A stretch of 64,000 bases of DNA from Bradyrhizobium australiense (GCF_013114825.1 NZ_JAAVLX010000004.1:620001-684000), one strand, 5' to 3'. Shown: positions 35,637 to 44,156, counted from the stretch's first letter. Notes: generated from the sequence alone by a model not told the origin. Made by a program: numbers and translations.

Positions 35637-35975
35637 GTGAAAACCCAGCGGCCCATTATCACGGACGATGAGCACGTCGTGCTCAAGTTCCGGCCGCGCA
35701 CCTCGGCCCATCCGCCCGCCCGGCGGGATGAAACTGAGCAAGCCAGGCTGCATCAAGCGGCGAAGGATCTGTCCCGCTACGAGCAATCGCGCGACGAGGG
35801 CGACGACTTCCACCACCGCATGCTCGCCAATGTCGCAGCGCTCGCCTTCACCGTGGCCTTGACCGCGATCGGCATCTGGCTTGCGGTAAGCATTGCCGAT
35901 CTCCGCAAGACCCAGGACTGCGTTCTGATGGGCCGCCGCGACTGCGCGAGGATTACGGTGGCGCCGCAGGGGTAG
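35637..35975 (+). CDS. Small membrane protein, hypothetical
   Basis: The 112-residue product starts at a GTG. A basic, polar N-terminal half (VVLKFRPRTSAHPPARRDE) precedes a membrane segment (ALAFTVALTAIGIWLAVSIA) and a short tail DLRKTQDCVLMGRRDCARI with two Cys that may form a disulfide in the periplasm. Proteins of this form are frequent in Bradyrhizobium without known function. It is followed by a palindromic repeat that may end the transcript. Confidence 0.6.
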   Translation: MKTQRPIITDDEHVVLKFRPRTSAHPPARRDETEQARLHQAAKDLSRYEQSRDEGDDFHHRMLANVAALAFTVALTAIGIWLAVSIADLRKTQDCVLMGRRDCARITVAPQG

Positions 35976-35994
35976 CGGCCCGGCTCTTAGCCAC

Positions 35995-36076
35995 GTAGCC
36001 CGGATGGAGCGCAGCGCAATCCGGGACTCTTCGCCCGCATTGACACCGCCCCGGATTTCGCTGCGCTCCATCGGGG
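35995..36076. repeat. REP-like palindromic element (GTAGCCCGGATGGAGCGCAG family)
   Basis: GTAGCCCGGATGGAGCGCAG begins at 35995, and an inverted, slightly diverged arm, CCCCGGATTTCGCTGCGCTC and on to GGGG, occupies 36049-36076. Related copies lie at 43958-44034 and, as short traces, near 39343 and 44221. Confidence 0.8.
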
Positions 36077-36149
36077 CTTCAAGCTCCCTCGCTCCGCCGT
36101 CATTGAGATACACGTTCGCATTCCCGCGGCGCATCGCGCCCGAGTTTTG

Positions 36150-36610
36150 CAATATTCTTATCGTCCCCAGAAGCGAGAGGGCGCAGGGAATGCCGGGTGC
36201 CGGCTAGCGCCCGCGGTCTCGTGTGCAAATGCACTTAATAGATGCGCACACGAGCATACAGGGGCCGCCGGAGCAGCCCGGCCTTTCCTGCGCGATGGTT
36301 GACGGCTTATTTCGAGCTCTCCCCGGAGACGAATTCCTCTTGTCTCCGTAACCGACGGATTGGCGGTTCATCGAAACCCGGTCGGGTTTCGCAAACCTCC
36401 GCCGGCTTGACACCAGCCACGGATGCCAGGACCACACGGTTTTGCCGTACGCAGCTTCCTCTGCCCAAGACTTCAACCAGCCAAGTGCTGCCGGCCGAAG
36501 CGCCCGGCGGAGGCGTTTAAGCGCCGTACGTCCTGCGCGCTGTGTTCGCTCACGGTAAAACCGCCCGTCCCGACATCGCTGACAATTTTTTCGTCACCGC
36601 AGAAAGAGGG
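36150..36610. repeat. Structured non-coding intergenic block
   Basis: About 450 bases without a credible gene but with several hairpins: CTCGTGTGC/GCACACGAG (36218-36254), GGAGAC/GTCTCC (36325-36347) and GAAACCC/GGGTTTC (36373-36390). Segments GAGACGAATTCCTCTTG and CCAGGACCACACGGTTTTGC are ones I recall from many intergenic regions of Bradyrhizobium, so this is probably a dispersed element rather than a unique RNA gene. Strand and function are unknown. Confidence 0.55.
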
Positions 36611-36620
36611 CTGAGTTACG

Positions 36621-36736
36621 GCGGGTAGGACGGATTAGCGACAGCGTAATCCGCCGTCTCGACGAAGGCGCAAATCCAAGATATTGGCGCCGCATTTGAT
36701 GGCGCGCGGCGGATTACGCTTTGCTAATCCGCCTAC
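36621..36736. repeat. Long inverted repeat (GTAGGACGGATTAGCG type)
   Basis: The arm GTAGGACGGATTAGCG... to CCGCCG (36621-36656) pairs with CGGCGGATTACGCTTTGCTA... to CCTAC (36707-36736). This is a second, distinct palindrome family common in Bradyrhizobium. It borders the 3' end of the MarR gene. Confidence 0.75.
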
Positions 36737-36745
36737 TTTTCTCGT

Positions 36746-37213
36746 TCACCGCAATTCCGTCTCCCGCAACGGGGCGCGGCTCAGTTCGTTGCCGGCGGCG
36801 ATCGCCTTGCGCAACAGCCGCGTCAGCTCCGCGCCCTCCTTTTCGGTGAGGCCGCGCAGCATGATGCGCTGGGCCGCTTCGACCGCGGGCGTGATCCCCC
36901 GCAGCGTTCGCTTTCCGGCCTCCGTAACCCGCAAGTCGCGGGCGCGGCGGTCGCGGTTGCTGGCGTGACGCACCAGCAAACCTTTCTGCACCAGACGATC
37001 GACCACGCCGGTGATCGTGGTTCGGTCATAGGCGATCAGGCCGGCCAACGTCACCTGATCCACCCCGGGATTGGTCCGGATGGCCGCGAGAGCGGCGTAT
37101 TGCACCGGCGTGAGGTCAAAGCCCGCCTCCTCGACCTCGGCGAGGAAGACGGCCACCGCAATCTGCTGGAACCGGCGCGCCAGATGGCCGGGCATCTCAC
37201 TGTTGTCTCTCAC
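36746..37213 (-). CDS. MarR-family transcriptional regulator
   Basis: The start is a GTG at 37213 preceded by TTGGAGGAATCG, better than the ATG at 37255, which lacks a ribosome site. The 155-residue product has the winged-helix pattern: FDLTPVQYAALAAI, VTLAGLIAYDRTTITGVVDR as the recognition helix, LVRHASNRDRRARDLRVTEAGK as the wing. MarR proteins usually respond to phenolic ligands. It is divergent from the MobA-like hydroxylase, and a 21-base palindrome between them is a likely operator. The family member may sense 3-hydroxybenzoate or a similar acid. Confidence 0.85.
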   Translation of the reverse strand: MRDNSEMPGHLARRFQQIAVAVFLAEVEEAGFDLTPVQYAALAAIRTNPGVDQVTLAGLIAYDRTTITGVVDRLVQKGLLVRHASNRDRRARDLRVTEAGKRTLRGITPAVEAAQRIMLRGLTEKEGAELTRLLRKAIAAGNELSRAPLRETELR

Positions 37214-37255
37214 CGATTCCTCCAATGAATTTGGAAGCAGGTCTGGAATTGACAT

Positions 37256-37276
37256 GCATACTGATAATCAGCATGC
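37256..37276. promoter_or_regulatory. Candidate MarR operator
   Basis: GCATACTGAT-A-ATCAGCATGC is a 21-base palindrome with nine of ten arm positions matching. It lies between the divergent MarR and MobA-like genes, 43 bases upstream of the MarR start. Confidence 0.6.
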
Positions 37277-37408
37277 TGAGCAATATCGTCGACGCGTTCT
37301 GGCCGTGCGGTTGCCGCCTGCCTGGGCCCTTTCCGCGGCCCGGCGGCTCGATGAAGGCAGCGTCTTCGGTCAACATCCGGGGCGGCCGAAGACGGGAGGA
37401 GCAATCTC

Positions 37409-39343
37409 ATGCAGTTTCACCTGAATGGATTCGAGCCGGGCGACCCCGAAATTGCCGATCCCGTCGGGCGGGTTTTACCGTCCGGCAGGTCTGGATCGGT
37501 TCCGGCGGAAGTCGACGTCCTGATCGTCGGCTGCGGACCGGCCGGATTGACGCTGGCGGCGCAGCTTGCGGCGTTTCCTGACATCAAAACCTGCATCGTC
37601 GAGCAGAAGCCGAGTCGGCTGCTGCGCGGCCAGGCCGACGGCGTCGCCTGCCGCACCATGGAGATGTTCCACGCCTTTGGGTTCAGCGAACGCGTGCTGA
37701 AGGAGGCGTGCTGGATCACTGAAACCACGTTCTGGAAGCCGGATGACGGCAAACCTGAAAACATCGTCCGCAGCGGCCGGGTTCAGGACGTCGAGGACGG
37801 GCTGTCGGAAATGCCGCATGTCATTCTCAACCAGGCGCGCGTGCATGATTGCTATCTCGATGTCATGCGCAAATCGCCAGCAAAGCTCGAGCCCTACTAT
37901 TCACGGCGATTGCTGGATCTTTCGATTGCGCCGGCGGCACGATTTGAAGACCACGCGGTAACCGTGCGCCTTGAGCGGCTCAACGCCGGGCACGAGGGCG
38001 AAGCCGAGACCGTCAAAGCTCGCTATGTCGTGGGATGCGACGGCGCGCGCAGCACGGTGCGTCAATCGATCGGGCGGGAGCTGCGCGGCGATTCCGCCAA
38101 CCATGCCTGGGGCGTTATGGACGTCCTTGCCGTCACCGACTTCCCCGACATCCGCTTCAAGTCGCTGATCCAGTCGGCCAGCGACGGCAGCATTATCGTG
38201 ATCCCGCGCGAAGGCGGCTATCTCGTCCGGCTCTATGTCGAACTCACCCAGCTCGACGCGGGCGAGCGGGTCGCCAGCCGCAAGATCACGTCGGACGATC
38301 TCATAGCGAAGGCGCGGCGGATTCTCAATCCGCATACGCTGGACGTGAAGGAGATCGCCTGGTGGTCGGTCTATGAGATCGGCCAGCGGCTGACTGACAA
38401 GTTCGACGACGTGCCGGCGGAAGAGGTCAACTCGCGCCTGCCCCGCGTGTTCATCGCCGGCGATGCCTGTCACACCCACAGCCCGAAAGCGGGCCAGGGC
38501 ATGAACGTCTCCATGCAGGACGCCTTCAATCTCGGATGGAAGCTTGCTTCCGTGCTGCGCCGGCGCAGCGCGCCGCATCTCTTGCACAGCTATTCGGCGG
38601 AACGGCAGGCGGTTGCGAAGGAGTTGATCGACTTCGACCGCGAATGGGCCGCGATCCTCGCGTCCGCCAAGGGCGACAACAAGGGCGCCGACGCTGCGAA
38701 AACCCAAGACTATTTCGTCCGTCACGGCCGCTATACCGCGGGAACGGCGACGCGCTACCGCCCGTCCGTCATCACCGCCGAACCCGATCACCAGCATCTC
38801 GCCCGGGGATTTGTGATCGGCACACGCTTTCACTCCGCGCCGGTCGTTCGCCTCGCGGACGCCAAGCCGGTTCATCTCGGCCACGTCGCCAAGGCAGACG
38901 GACGCTTCCGGATTTTCATCTTTGCAGGCGCGGGTGATTCCGCAGCCGCCAACTCCCCTGTTCGCTCGCTGTGCGATTTCCTGAGCGAAAGCCCCAAATC
39001 TCCCGTCAGGAGGTACACGCCTGCGGGCGCCGACATCGATTCCGTAATCGATATCCGCGCCGCGTTCCAGCAGGCCCACACCGAACTCGCCAGCGAGAAA
39101 ATGCCCCCGCTCCTGCTCCCGCGCAAAGGACGCTACGGGCTCATCGACTACGAAAAAATGTTCTGCCCCGATCTCAAGGCCGGCCACGAATTCTTTTCGA
39201 TGCGCGGCATCGATCGGAACGCGGGCTGCATGGTCGTAGTGCGGCCGGATCAATACGTCGCACATGTGCTCCCGCTCGATGGGCATAACGAGCTGGCGGC
39301 ATATTTCGACGGGTTCATGCTGACGGGTAACGTGAGCGCGTAG
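37409..39343 (+). CDS. mobA: 3-hydroxybenzoate 4-monooxygenase-like flavoprotein hydroxylase
   Basis: The start follows GGGAGGAGCAATCTC; 644 residues, close to the about 640 of MobA. FAD-binding motifs: VLIVGCGPAGLTLAAQLA near residue 37, the middle YVVGCDGARSTVR with Asp-Gly, and RVFIAGDACHTHSPKAGQGM. The C-terminal thioredoxin-like domain of the phenol hydroxylase class (KGRYGLIDYEKMFCPD) is present. MobA converts 3-hydroxybenzoate to protocatechuate with NADPH and oxygen; a related phenol could be the substrate instead. Product protocatechuate would link to the LigI-GalB-GalC operon 10 kb away. It is divergent from a MarR regulator. Confidence 0.75.
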   Translation: MQFHLNGFEPGDPEIADPVGRVLPSGRSGSVPAEVDVLIVGCGPAGLTLAAQLAAFPDIKTCIVEQKPSRLLRGQADGVACRTMEMFHAFGFSERVLKEACWITETTFWKPDDGKPENIVRSGRVQDVEDGLSEMPHVILNQARVHDCYLDVMRKSPAKLEPYYSRRLLDLSIAPAARFEDHAVTVRLERLNAGHEGEAETVKARYVVGCDGARSTVRQSIGRELRGDSANHAWGVMDVLAVTDFPDIRFKSLIQSASDGSIIVIPREGGYLVRLYVELTQLDAGERVASRKITSDDLIAKARRILNPHTLDVKEIAWWSVYEIGQRLTDKFDDVPAEEVNSRLPRVFIAGDACHTHSPKAGQGMNVSMQDAFNLGWKLASVLRRRSAPHLLHSYSAERQAVAKELIDFDREWAAILASAKGDNKGADAAKTQDYFVRHGRYTAGTATRYRPSVITAEPDHQHLARGFVIGTRFHSAPVVRLADAKPVHLGHVAKADGRFRIFIFAGAGDSAAANSPVRSLCDFLSESPKSPVRRYTPAGADIDSVIDIRAAFQQAHTELASEKMPPLLLPRKGRYGLIDYEKMFCPDLKAGHEFFSMRGIDRNAGCMVVVRPDQYVAHVLPLDGHNELAAYFDGFMLTGNVSA

Positions 39344-39642
39344 CCCGCATGAGTGCAGGGATATTGGGGGACACTGTCCCGGGGTCGCTTCGCTCGCCCG
39401 GGGTACGCTCCTGCACTTCTGAGCAAGACACGGTGATTTCTTAGGCAACTCCCCCGGAACTAAAATCCGGCATCTTTGCCCCCAAATCCCTCTCCGCCCC
39501 GACCGCCTCCCTCCATTGAACTCAGCGCCCTGCTCCGATATACGGGCACTCGACTCCGGCCGAGGGAATGGGCCTTCCGGGGCCGTGCACCCGCCTCCTC
39601 CAAGCCGTTCCGGATTTTCTCCAGTATATCAAAGGCTTAATG
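39344..39642. other. Intergenic region upstream of the lipid A operon
   Basis: About 300 bases. The start (GTAGCCCGCATGAGTGCAGG) resembles a degraded REP element, and GTGCAGG/CCTGCAC (39353-39359 and 39412-39418) can pair. The acpXL promoter should be in the remainder. Confidence 0.4.
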
Positions 39643-39936
39643 ATGTCTTCCACATTCGATCAGATCGCCAACATTATCGCGGAGACCTGCGACATTCCGC
39701 GCGACACGATCAAGCCGGAGAGCCACGCCATCGACGATCTGGGCATCGACAGCCTGGACTTCCTGGACATTGCATTTGCCATCGACAAGGCGTTCGGGAT
39801 CAAGATGCCGCTCGAAAAATGGACCCAGGAAGTCAACGACGGCAAGGCCACGACCGAGCAGTATTTCGTGCTGCAAAATCTCGCCGATCGGATCGACGAG
39901 TTGGTCGCCGCCAAGAATGCAGCGCCGGGCGCCTAA
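39643..39936 (+). CDS. acpXL: Acyl carrier protein AcpXL for very-long-chain fatty acids
   Basis: The start at 39643 (the second of two adjacent ATGs) gives 97 residues matching AcpXL from end to end: [20 protein letters not shown], the phosphopantetheine site [20 protein letters not shown] with Ser, and [20 protein letters not shown]. AcpXL is the dedicated carrier on which the 26-30 carbon hydroxy fatty acids of rhizobial lipid A are built. It heads an operon with a dehydratase, two ketosynthase-like genes and the acyltransferase. The membrane role is stabilising the outer membrane. Confidence 0.95.
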   Translation: MSSTFDQIANIIAETCDIPRDTIKPESHAIDDLGIDSLDFLDIAFAIDKAFGIKMPLEKWTQEVNDGKATTEQYFVLQNLADRIDELVAAKNAAPGA

Positions 39937-39945
39937 TCGCCCGCC

Positions 39946-40419
39946 ATGCAACTTGATTACTTCCAGCTGATCGACCGCATCGTCGACCTCAACCTCGACG
40001 ACAAGAAGATCACGGTCGAGGCGCAGGTGCCGGCCGCGCATACCATCTTCGAGGGGCATTTCCCGGGCTATCCCATCATGCCCGGCGTGCTCTTGACCGA
40101 AGCGATGGCACAGAGTTCTGGCTGGCTGTTGCTCGGTGTGATGAAATTTGAGCGCATGCCGTTCCTCGCCATGGTGAAGGAAGCCAAGATGCGCGGCTTC
40201 GTCAGTCCGGGCGATCTGCTGACGATCGATGCCAAAATCGAGCATGAAGGTTCCGGGTTTGCGGTCACCTCGGCGAAAGTGCGCGTCGGCAAGGAACTGA
40301 AGTGCAGTGCCGACCTGACCTTCCGCCATATCCCCTTCCCGCATCCTGACCTGCGCGTGCATATGGACGCTATGGCCAACAAGATCGGCTTCCCACTGCA
40401 GGCAATCACGAATGACTGA
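39946..40419 (+). CDS. fabZXL: 3-hydroxyacyl-ACP dehydratase of the VLCFA pathway
   Basis: The 157-residue protein has the FabZ hot-dog fold: VPAAHTIFEGHFPGYPIMPG with the catalytic His, then LLTEAMAQSSGWLLLG with the Gln/Glu helix. It dehydrates 3-hydroxyacyl chains on AcpXL during elongation. The gene follows acpXL after nine bases and overlaps the next gene by eight (ATGACTGA). It differs from housekeeping FabZ in its C-terminal tail (RHIPFPHPDLRVHMDAMANK). Confidence 0.9.
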   Translation: MQLDYFQLIDRIVDLNLDDKKITVEAQVPAAHTIFEGHFPGYPIMPGVLLTEAMAQSSGWLLLGVMKFERMPFLAMVKEAKMRGFVSPGDLLTIDAKIEHEGSGFAVTSAKVRVGKELKCSADLTFRHIPFPHPDLRVHMDAMANKIGFPLQAITND

Positions 40420-41611
40420 ACAGAAGTCCGCAGGCGCCAAGGAAGTCTGGATCACCGGCATCGGCATCGTCTCCTCGCTCGGCGAGGGACTGGACGCGCA
40501 TTGGGATGCGTTGAATGCCAAAAAGATCAACGTCGACGACAAGCGGTTCGCGCCCTACATCGTGCATCCGCTGGCGCCTGTTACCTTCGACGCGCAGATC
40601 CCGAAAAAGGGCGACCAGCGCCAGATGGAAGCCTGGCAGCGCATCGGCACCTATGCCGCGGGGCTGGCGCTGGATTCAGCGGGCGTCAAAGGCAACAAGG
40701 AAATCCTTGGCCGAATGGACATGATTGTCGCCGCCGGCGGCGGCGAGCGCGACATCGCGGTCGATGCGGCAATCCTGAGCGCCGACGCCAAGGGCAATTC
40801 GAGCCCCGGCTTTCTCAACGAACGGCTGATGAACGATCTGCGGCCGACGTTGTTTCTGGCCCAGCTCTCCAACCTGCTCGCCGGCAACATCGCCATCGTC
40901 CATGGCGTCTGCGGCACGTCGCGCACCTTCATGGGCGAGGAAGCCGCCAGCATCGATGCGGCGCGGATTGCGCTGGCGCGGATCGAAGCCGGCCAAAGCG
41001 ATATCGCGCTGGTCGGCGCGGCCCACAATGGCGAACGGTCCGACCTCCTGGTCCTTTATGAATTCGGCGACTTCAACCTGACCGAAAAATTTTCGCCGGT
41101 GTGGCAGCGCGACGATAGAAGCGGGTTCGCGCTCGGCTCCGCCGGCTGCTTCCTGGTGCTGGAAGCGCGCGAGCACGCCGAAGCCCGCGGCGCCAAGCCT
41201 TACGCCAAGCTGACCAAGGTCGTCGCCGATCTTGCGCAGCGCAAGCAGCCGGGCGCGGTGACCAAATCGCTGGAGGCGCTGTGGCCGAAGCTCGGCGTCG
41301 GCGACAGCGGCACCTTGATCACGGGGGCAACGGGCGCCGAGCCGGTGACGTCTGAGGAAAAGGTCTTCCTGCGCCAGCATCCCGGCTTTGCGATCCGCGC
41401 CACCGGAACGATGTTTGGCCATACGCTGGAGACGCAGTTTCCGCTGGGGCTGGCGCTGGCCGCGCTCTCGATCTCCCGTGGCGCGCTGTTCCCGCCCAAC
41501 GACCCGACCGGCCTCGAGGTTGAAAAGGCAGGCAGCCCGGACCAGATTGTGGTGGTGGGGGCCGGACACTGGCAGGGCGAAGGCATGGCCCTGGTCGAGG
41601 CCATCAAGTAG
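40412..41611 (+). CDS. fabF2XL: Ketosynthase-like protein FabF2XL, lacking one catalytic His
   Basis: The 399-residue protein has the thiolase-like fold of beta-ketoacyl-ACP synthases and the VLCFA cluster position. The nucleophile is present in HGVCGTSRTFMG (C167). The first His of the Cys-His-His triad is replaced: the segment ITGATGAEPVTS aligns with INAHGTATPEND of the next protein, with Ala306 at the His position. The second His (H337, TMFGHTLETQ) remains, but the preceding Lys of SNKSMVGHT is lost. It may act as a length-determining or non-condensing partner of FabF1XL. Overlap with fabZXL suggests coupling. Confidence 0.85.
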   Translation: MTEQKSAGAKEVWITGIGIVSSLGEGLDAHWDALNAKKINVDDKRFAPYIVHPLAPVTFDAQIPKKGDQRQMEAWQRIGTYAAGLALDSAGVKGNKEILGRMDMIVAAGGGERDIAVDAAILSADAKGNSSPGFLNERLMNDLRPTLFLAQLSNLLAGNIAIVHGVCGTSRTFMGEEAASIDAARIALARIEAGQSDIALVGAAHNGERSDLLVLYEFGDFNLTEKFSPVWQRDDRSGFALGSAGCFLVLEAREHAEARGAKPYAKLTKVVADLAQRKQPGAVTKSLEALWPKLGVGDSGTLITGATGAEPVTSEEKVFLRQHPGFAIRATGTMFGHTLETQFPLGLALAALSISRGALFPPNDPTGLEVEKAGSPDQIVVVGAGHWQGEGMALVEAIK

Positions 41612-41717
41612 CGCGTGATCCGGGACGGCATCATTGCTTTTCCGCTGGGATCACGACCAGACCATGAAATGAGCGCGACAGCGCTTTCAGTTACGGCGCA
41701 GCATCGACGGGGGAACC

Positions 41718-42995
41718 ATGTCAGCACCACGCGATAAACTCGGCAGGCCGATCGTCGTCGTCACCGGCATGGGCGTGGTGACCTCGCTCGGCGCCGGCAA
41801 GAAGGACAATTGGGCCCGCCTGACCGCGGGCGAGTCCGGCATCCGCACCGTGACGCGCTTTCCGATCGACGGCCTGAAGACGACCATGGCCGGCACCGTC
41901 GATTTCGTCACCGTCGAGCCGTTCTCGTCGACCGGCCTCACCGAACGTCTCGCCGAGATGGCGACCGCGGAAGCGCTCGAACAGGCCGCGATCGGCACCA
42001 AGGCCGATTTTCCTGGGCCGCTGTTTCTGGCGGTTGCGCCGGTCGAGGTCGAATGGCCGCAGCGGCTCGAGCTTGGACGCGCCGTCGGCAAGACCGAATT
42101 CGGCTATGAGCACATGCTGCGTGTCAGCGGTGGCGGCCGGTTCACCGAATATCATCACCGCTTCATGTTCGGTTCGATCGCGAGCCACCTGGCCGAAAAC
42201 TTCGGCACCAAGGGCTCGCCGATCTCGCTGTCGACCGCCTGCGCCTCCGGCGCCACCGCCATCCAGCTTGGCGTCGAGGCGATCCGCCGCGGCGAAGCCG
42301 ATGCCGCGCTGTGCGTCGGCACCGATGGCTCGGTCAACCCGGAAGCTTTGGTGCGCTTCTCGCTGTTGTCGGCGCTGTCGACGCAGAACGAACCGCCGCA
42401 GGCCGCTTCAAAGCCGTTTTCAAAGAACCGCGACGGTTTCGTGATGGCGGAAGGCGCCGGCGCGATGGTGCTGGAGAGCTATGAGTCCGCGATCGCGCGC
42501 GGCGCAAAAATTCTCGGCGTGGTGGCCGGCTGCGGTGAACTGACCGACTCGTTCCATCGCACCCGCTCCAGCCCCGACGGCAAGCCAATCATCGGCTGCA
42601 TGCGCAAGACGCTGGCCGACGCCGGTCTCGAGCCGGAACAGATCGACCACATCAACGCACACGGCACCGCGACGCCGGAAAACGACAAGATGGAGTACAA
42701 CACGACCGCGGTCGTGTTCGGCGAGCACCTGCCGAAGATTCCGGTGTCGTCGAACAAGTCGATGGTGGGGCACACGATTTCCGCGGCCGGCGCGGTCGAG
42801 GCCGTGTTTTCGCTGCTGACGCTGGAGCATCAGCGGATACCGCCGACCATCAATTACGAGATTCCGGATCCGACCATTCTGTTCGACGTGGTCGGCAACA
42901 GGGCGCGCGATGCCAAGGTTACCGCCGTGATGTCGAACTCGTTCGGTTTCGGCGGGCAAAATGCCTCGCTGATCCTGACGCGCGAACCGGTGTAG
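41718..42995 (+). CDS. fabF1XL: Beta-ketoacyl-ACP synthase FabF1XL
   Basis: The start follows GGGGGAACC; 425 residues. All catalytic residues of a KAS II enzyme are visible: Cys in STACASGATAIQLG, His in INAHGTATPENDKMEY, His with its Lys in SSNKSMVGHTISAAGAVE. It elongates acyl chains on AcpXL towards C28. It is 106 bases downstream of its His-lacking paralogue and 23 bases upstream of lpxXL. In rhizobial clusters an alcohol-dehydrogenase-like gene often stands between these two; here none does. Confidence 0.9.
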   Translation: MSAPRDKLGRPIVVVTGMGVVTSLGAGKKDNWARLTAGESGIRTVTRFPIDGLKTTMAGTVDFVTVEPFSSTGLTERLAEMATAEALEQAAIGTKADFPGPLFLAVAPVEVEWPQRLELGRAVGKTEFGYEHMLRVSGGGRFTEYHHRFMFGSIASHLAENFGTKGSPISLSTACASGATAIQLGVEAIRRGEADAALCVGTDGSVNPEALVRFSLLSALSTQNEPPQAASKPFSKNRDGFVMAEGAGAMVLESYESAIARGAKILGVVAGCGELTDSFHRTRSSPDGKPIIGCMRKTLADAGLEPEQIDHINAHGTATPENDKMEYNTTAVVFGEHLPKIPVSSNKSMVGHTISAAGAVEAVFSLLTLEHQRIPPTINYEIPDPTILFDVVGNRARDAKVTAVMSNSFGFGGQNASLILTREPV

Positions 42996-43017
42996 CGAAC
43001 TGGCTGTTTCCTAGAAA

Positions 43018-43953
43018 ATGAACCGCCTGCTCCTACGCACCAGGGCGCGCCTGCGCGACGCCGCCAAGCCGGTGGCGGAAATAGCCGTCGGCGCGCTGAC
43101 GATCGCGCTGTTGCGCACCACCCGCTATTTCGATCCGGACAAGACAGCCAATTTTTTTGGCCGCGTCACCCGTTTCATCGGGCGACGGCTGCGCGAGGAC
43201 CGGATCGGGCGCGAAAATCTCACGGCCGCCTTCCCGGAAAAGTCGCCGGAAGAGATCGAAACCATCCTGACCGGCGTGTGGGACAATCTCGGCCGCATCG
43301 GCGCCGAGTTCGCCCATCTCGATCACATCTGGGACTACGATCTCGATCATCCGGAAAAACCGAGCCGCATCGAGTTCGGCGCGCGGACCAAGCAGATTTT
43401 CGATTCGCTGCGCGACGACGGCAAACCCGCCATCATCTTTGCGAGCCATCTCGGCAATTGGGAGATCCCGGCGCTCGGCGCCGTCGCCCACGGGCTCGAT
43501 TGCGCGATCCTGTTCCGCCGGCCGAACATCGAAGCCGCCGACCGCGCCATTCAGAAAATCCGCGCCGTTAAGATGGGCACGCTGGTGCCGGCCGGCCGCG
43601 AGGCGCCGCTCAAGCTGGCCGAAGCGCTGCAGCGGGGCCAGCACGTCGCGATGCTGGTCGATCAGTACATGGGCAACGGCGTCGAGGTGACGTTCTTCGG
43701 CCGCAAGACCAAGGCCAACCCGACGCTGGCGCGGCTGCTGCGGCAGGTCGAATGCCCCGTGCATGGCGTGCGCATCATCCGCCTGCCCAACCACCGCTTC
43801 CGCGCCGAGCTTTCCGAAGAGGTCAAGCCGGTGCGCGACGCCGCAGGGCAAATCGACATCCAGGGCACGATGCAGGCGGTGACATCCGTGATCGAAGGCT
43901 GGGTGCGCGAATATCCGGACCAGTGGCTGTGGCTGCACCGACGATGGCGGTAG
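43018..43953 (+). CDS. lpxXL: Lipid A very-long-chain acyltransferase LpxXL
   Basis: The 311-residue protein is an HtrB/LpxL-family acyltransferase, with FASHLGNWEIPALGAVAHG carrying the His-x4-Glu active motif, GREAPLKLAEALQRGQHVAML, and VDQYMGNGVEVTFFGRKTK. It has a basic, weakly hydrophobic N-terminal segment for the inner membrane. It transfers the long hydroxy acid from AcpXL to lipid A. It is last in the operon and is followed by a REP-like palindrome. Confidence 0.9.
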   Translation: MNRLLLRTRARLRDAAKPVAEIAVGALTIALLRTTRYFDPDKTANFFGRVTRFIGRRLREDRIGRENLTAAFPEKSPEEIETILTGVWDNLGRIGAEFAHLDHIWDYDLDHPEKPSRIEFGARTKQIFDSLRDDGKPAIIFASHLGNWEIPALGAVAHGLDCAILFRRPNIEAADRAIQKIRAVKMGTLVPAGREAPLKLAEALQRGQHVAMLVDQYMGNGVEVTFFGRKTKANPTLARLLRQVECPVHGVRIIRLPNHRFRAELSEEVKPVRDAAGQIDIQGTMQAVTSVIEGWVREYPDQWLWLHRRWR

Positions 43954-43957
43954 GGCC

Positions 43958-44034
43958 GTAGCACGGGTGAAGCGCAGCGCAACCCGGGCACTCTCGCTGA
44001 AGTCCCGGATTGCGCTTCGCTCCATCCGGACTAC
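43958..44034. repeat. REP-like palindromic element after lpxXL
   Basis: GTAGCACGGGTGAAGCGCAG starts the left arm (43958-43988); TCCCGGATTGCGCTTCGCTC, running on to GGACTAC, is the inverted right arm (44003-44034). It belongs to the same family as the copy at 35995-36076 and could end the lipid A transcript. Confidence 0.8.
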
Positions 44035-44042
44035 AGGAAGGC

Positions 44043-44156
44043 TTACCCGCCGAACAGCAAACCGAGGCTCCACGCCTTCATCGCGACGGTCGCCCCCAGA
44101 ACGAAGATAATCTGCAGCAGTGTGCGCGTTGAAAAGAACGTGAGGATATTGGTCAT
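44043..44156 (-). CDS. 37-residue membrane microprotein
   Basis: ATG at 44156 follows CGGGAGCATCAC, a good ribosome site, and the frame ends with TAA at 44043. The product starts TNILTFFSTRTLLQIIFVL and continues with GATVAMKAWSLGLLFGG: one membrane segment with a short polar N-terminus. It is too short for most gene finders. It lies between the REP element and the PotF-like gene. The function is unknown; the composition and ribosome site argue for a real gene. Confidence 0.55.
   Translation of the reverse strand: MTNILTFFSTRTLLQIIFVLGATVAMKAWSLGLLFGG

Noticed and set aside
37901..39448. A 515-residue minus-strand frame opposite the MobA-like gene.
   Set aside because: Antisense to a gene with complete FAD motifs; no start context.
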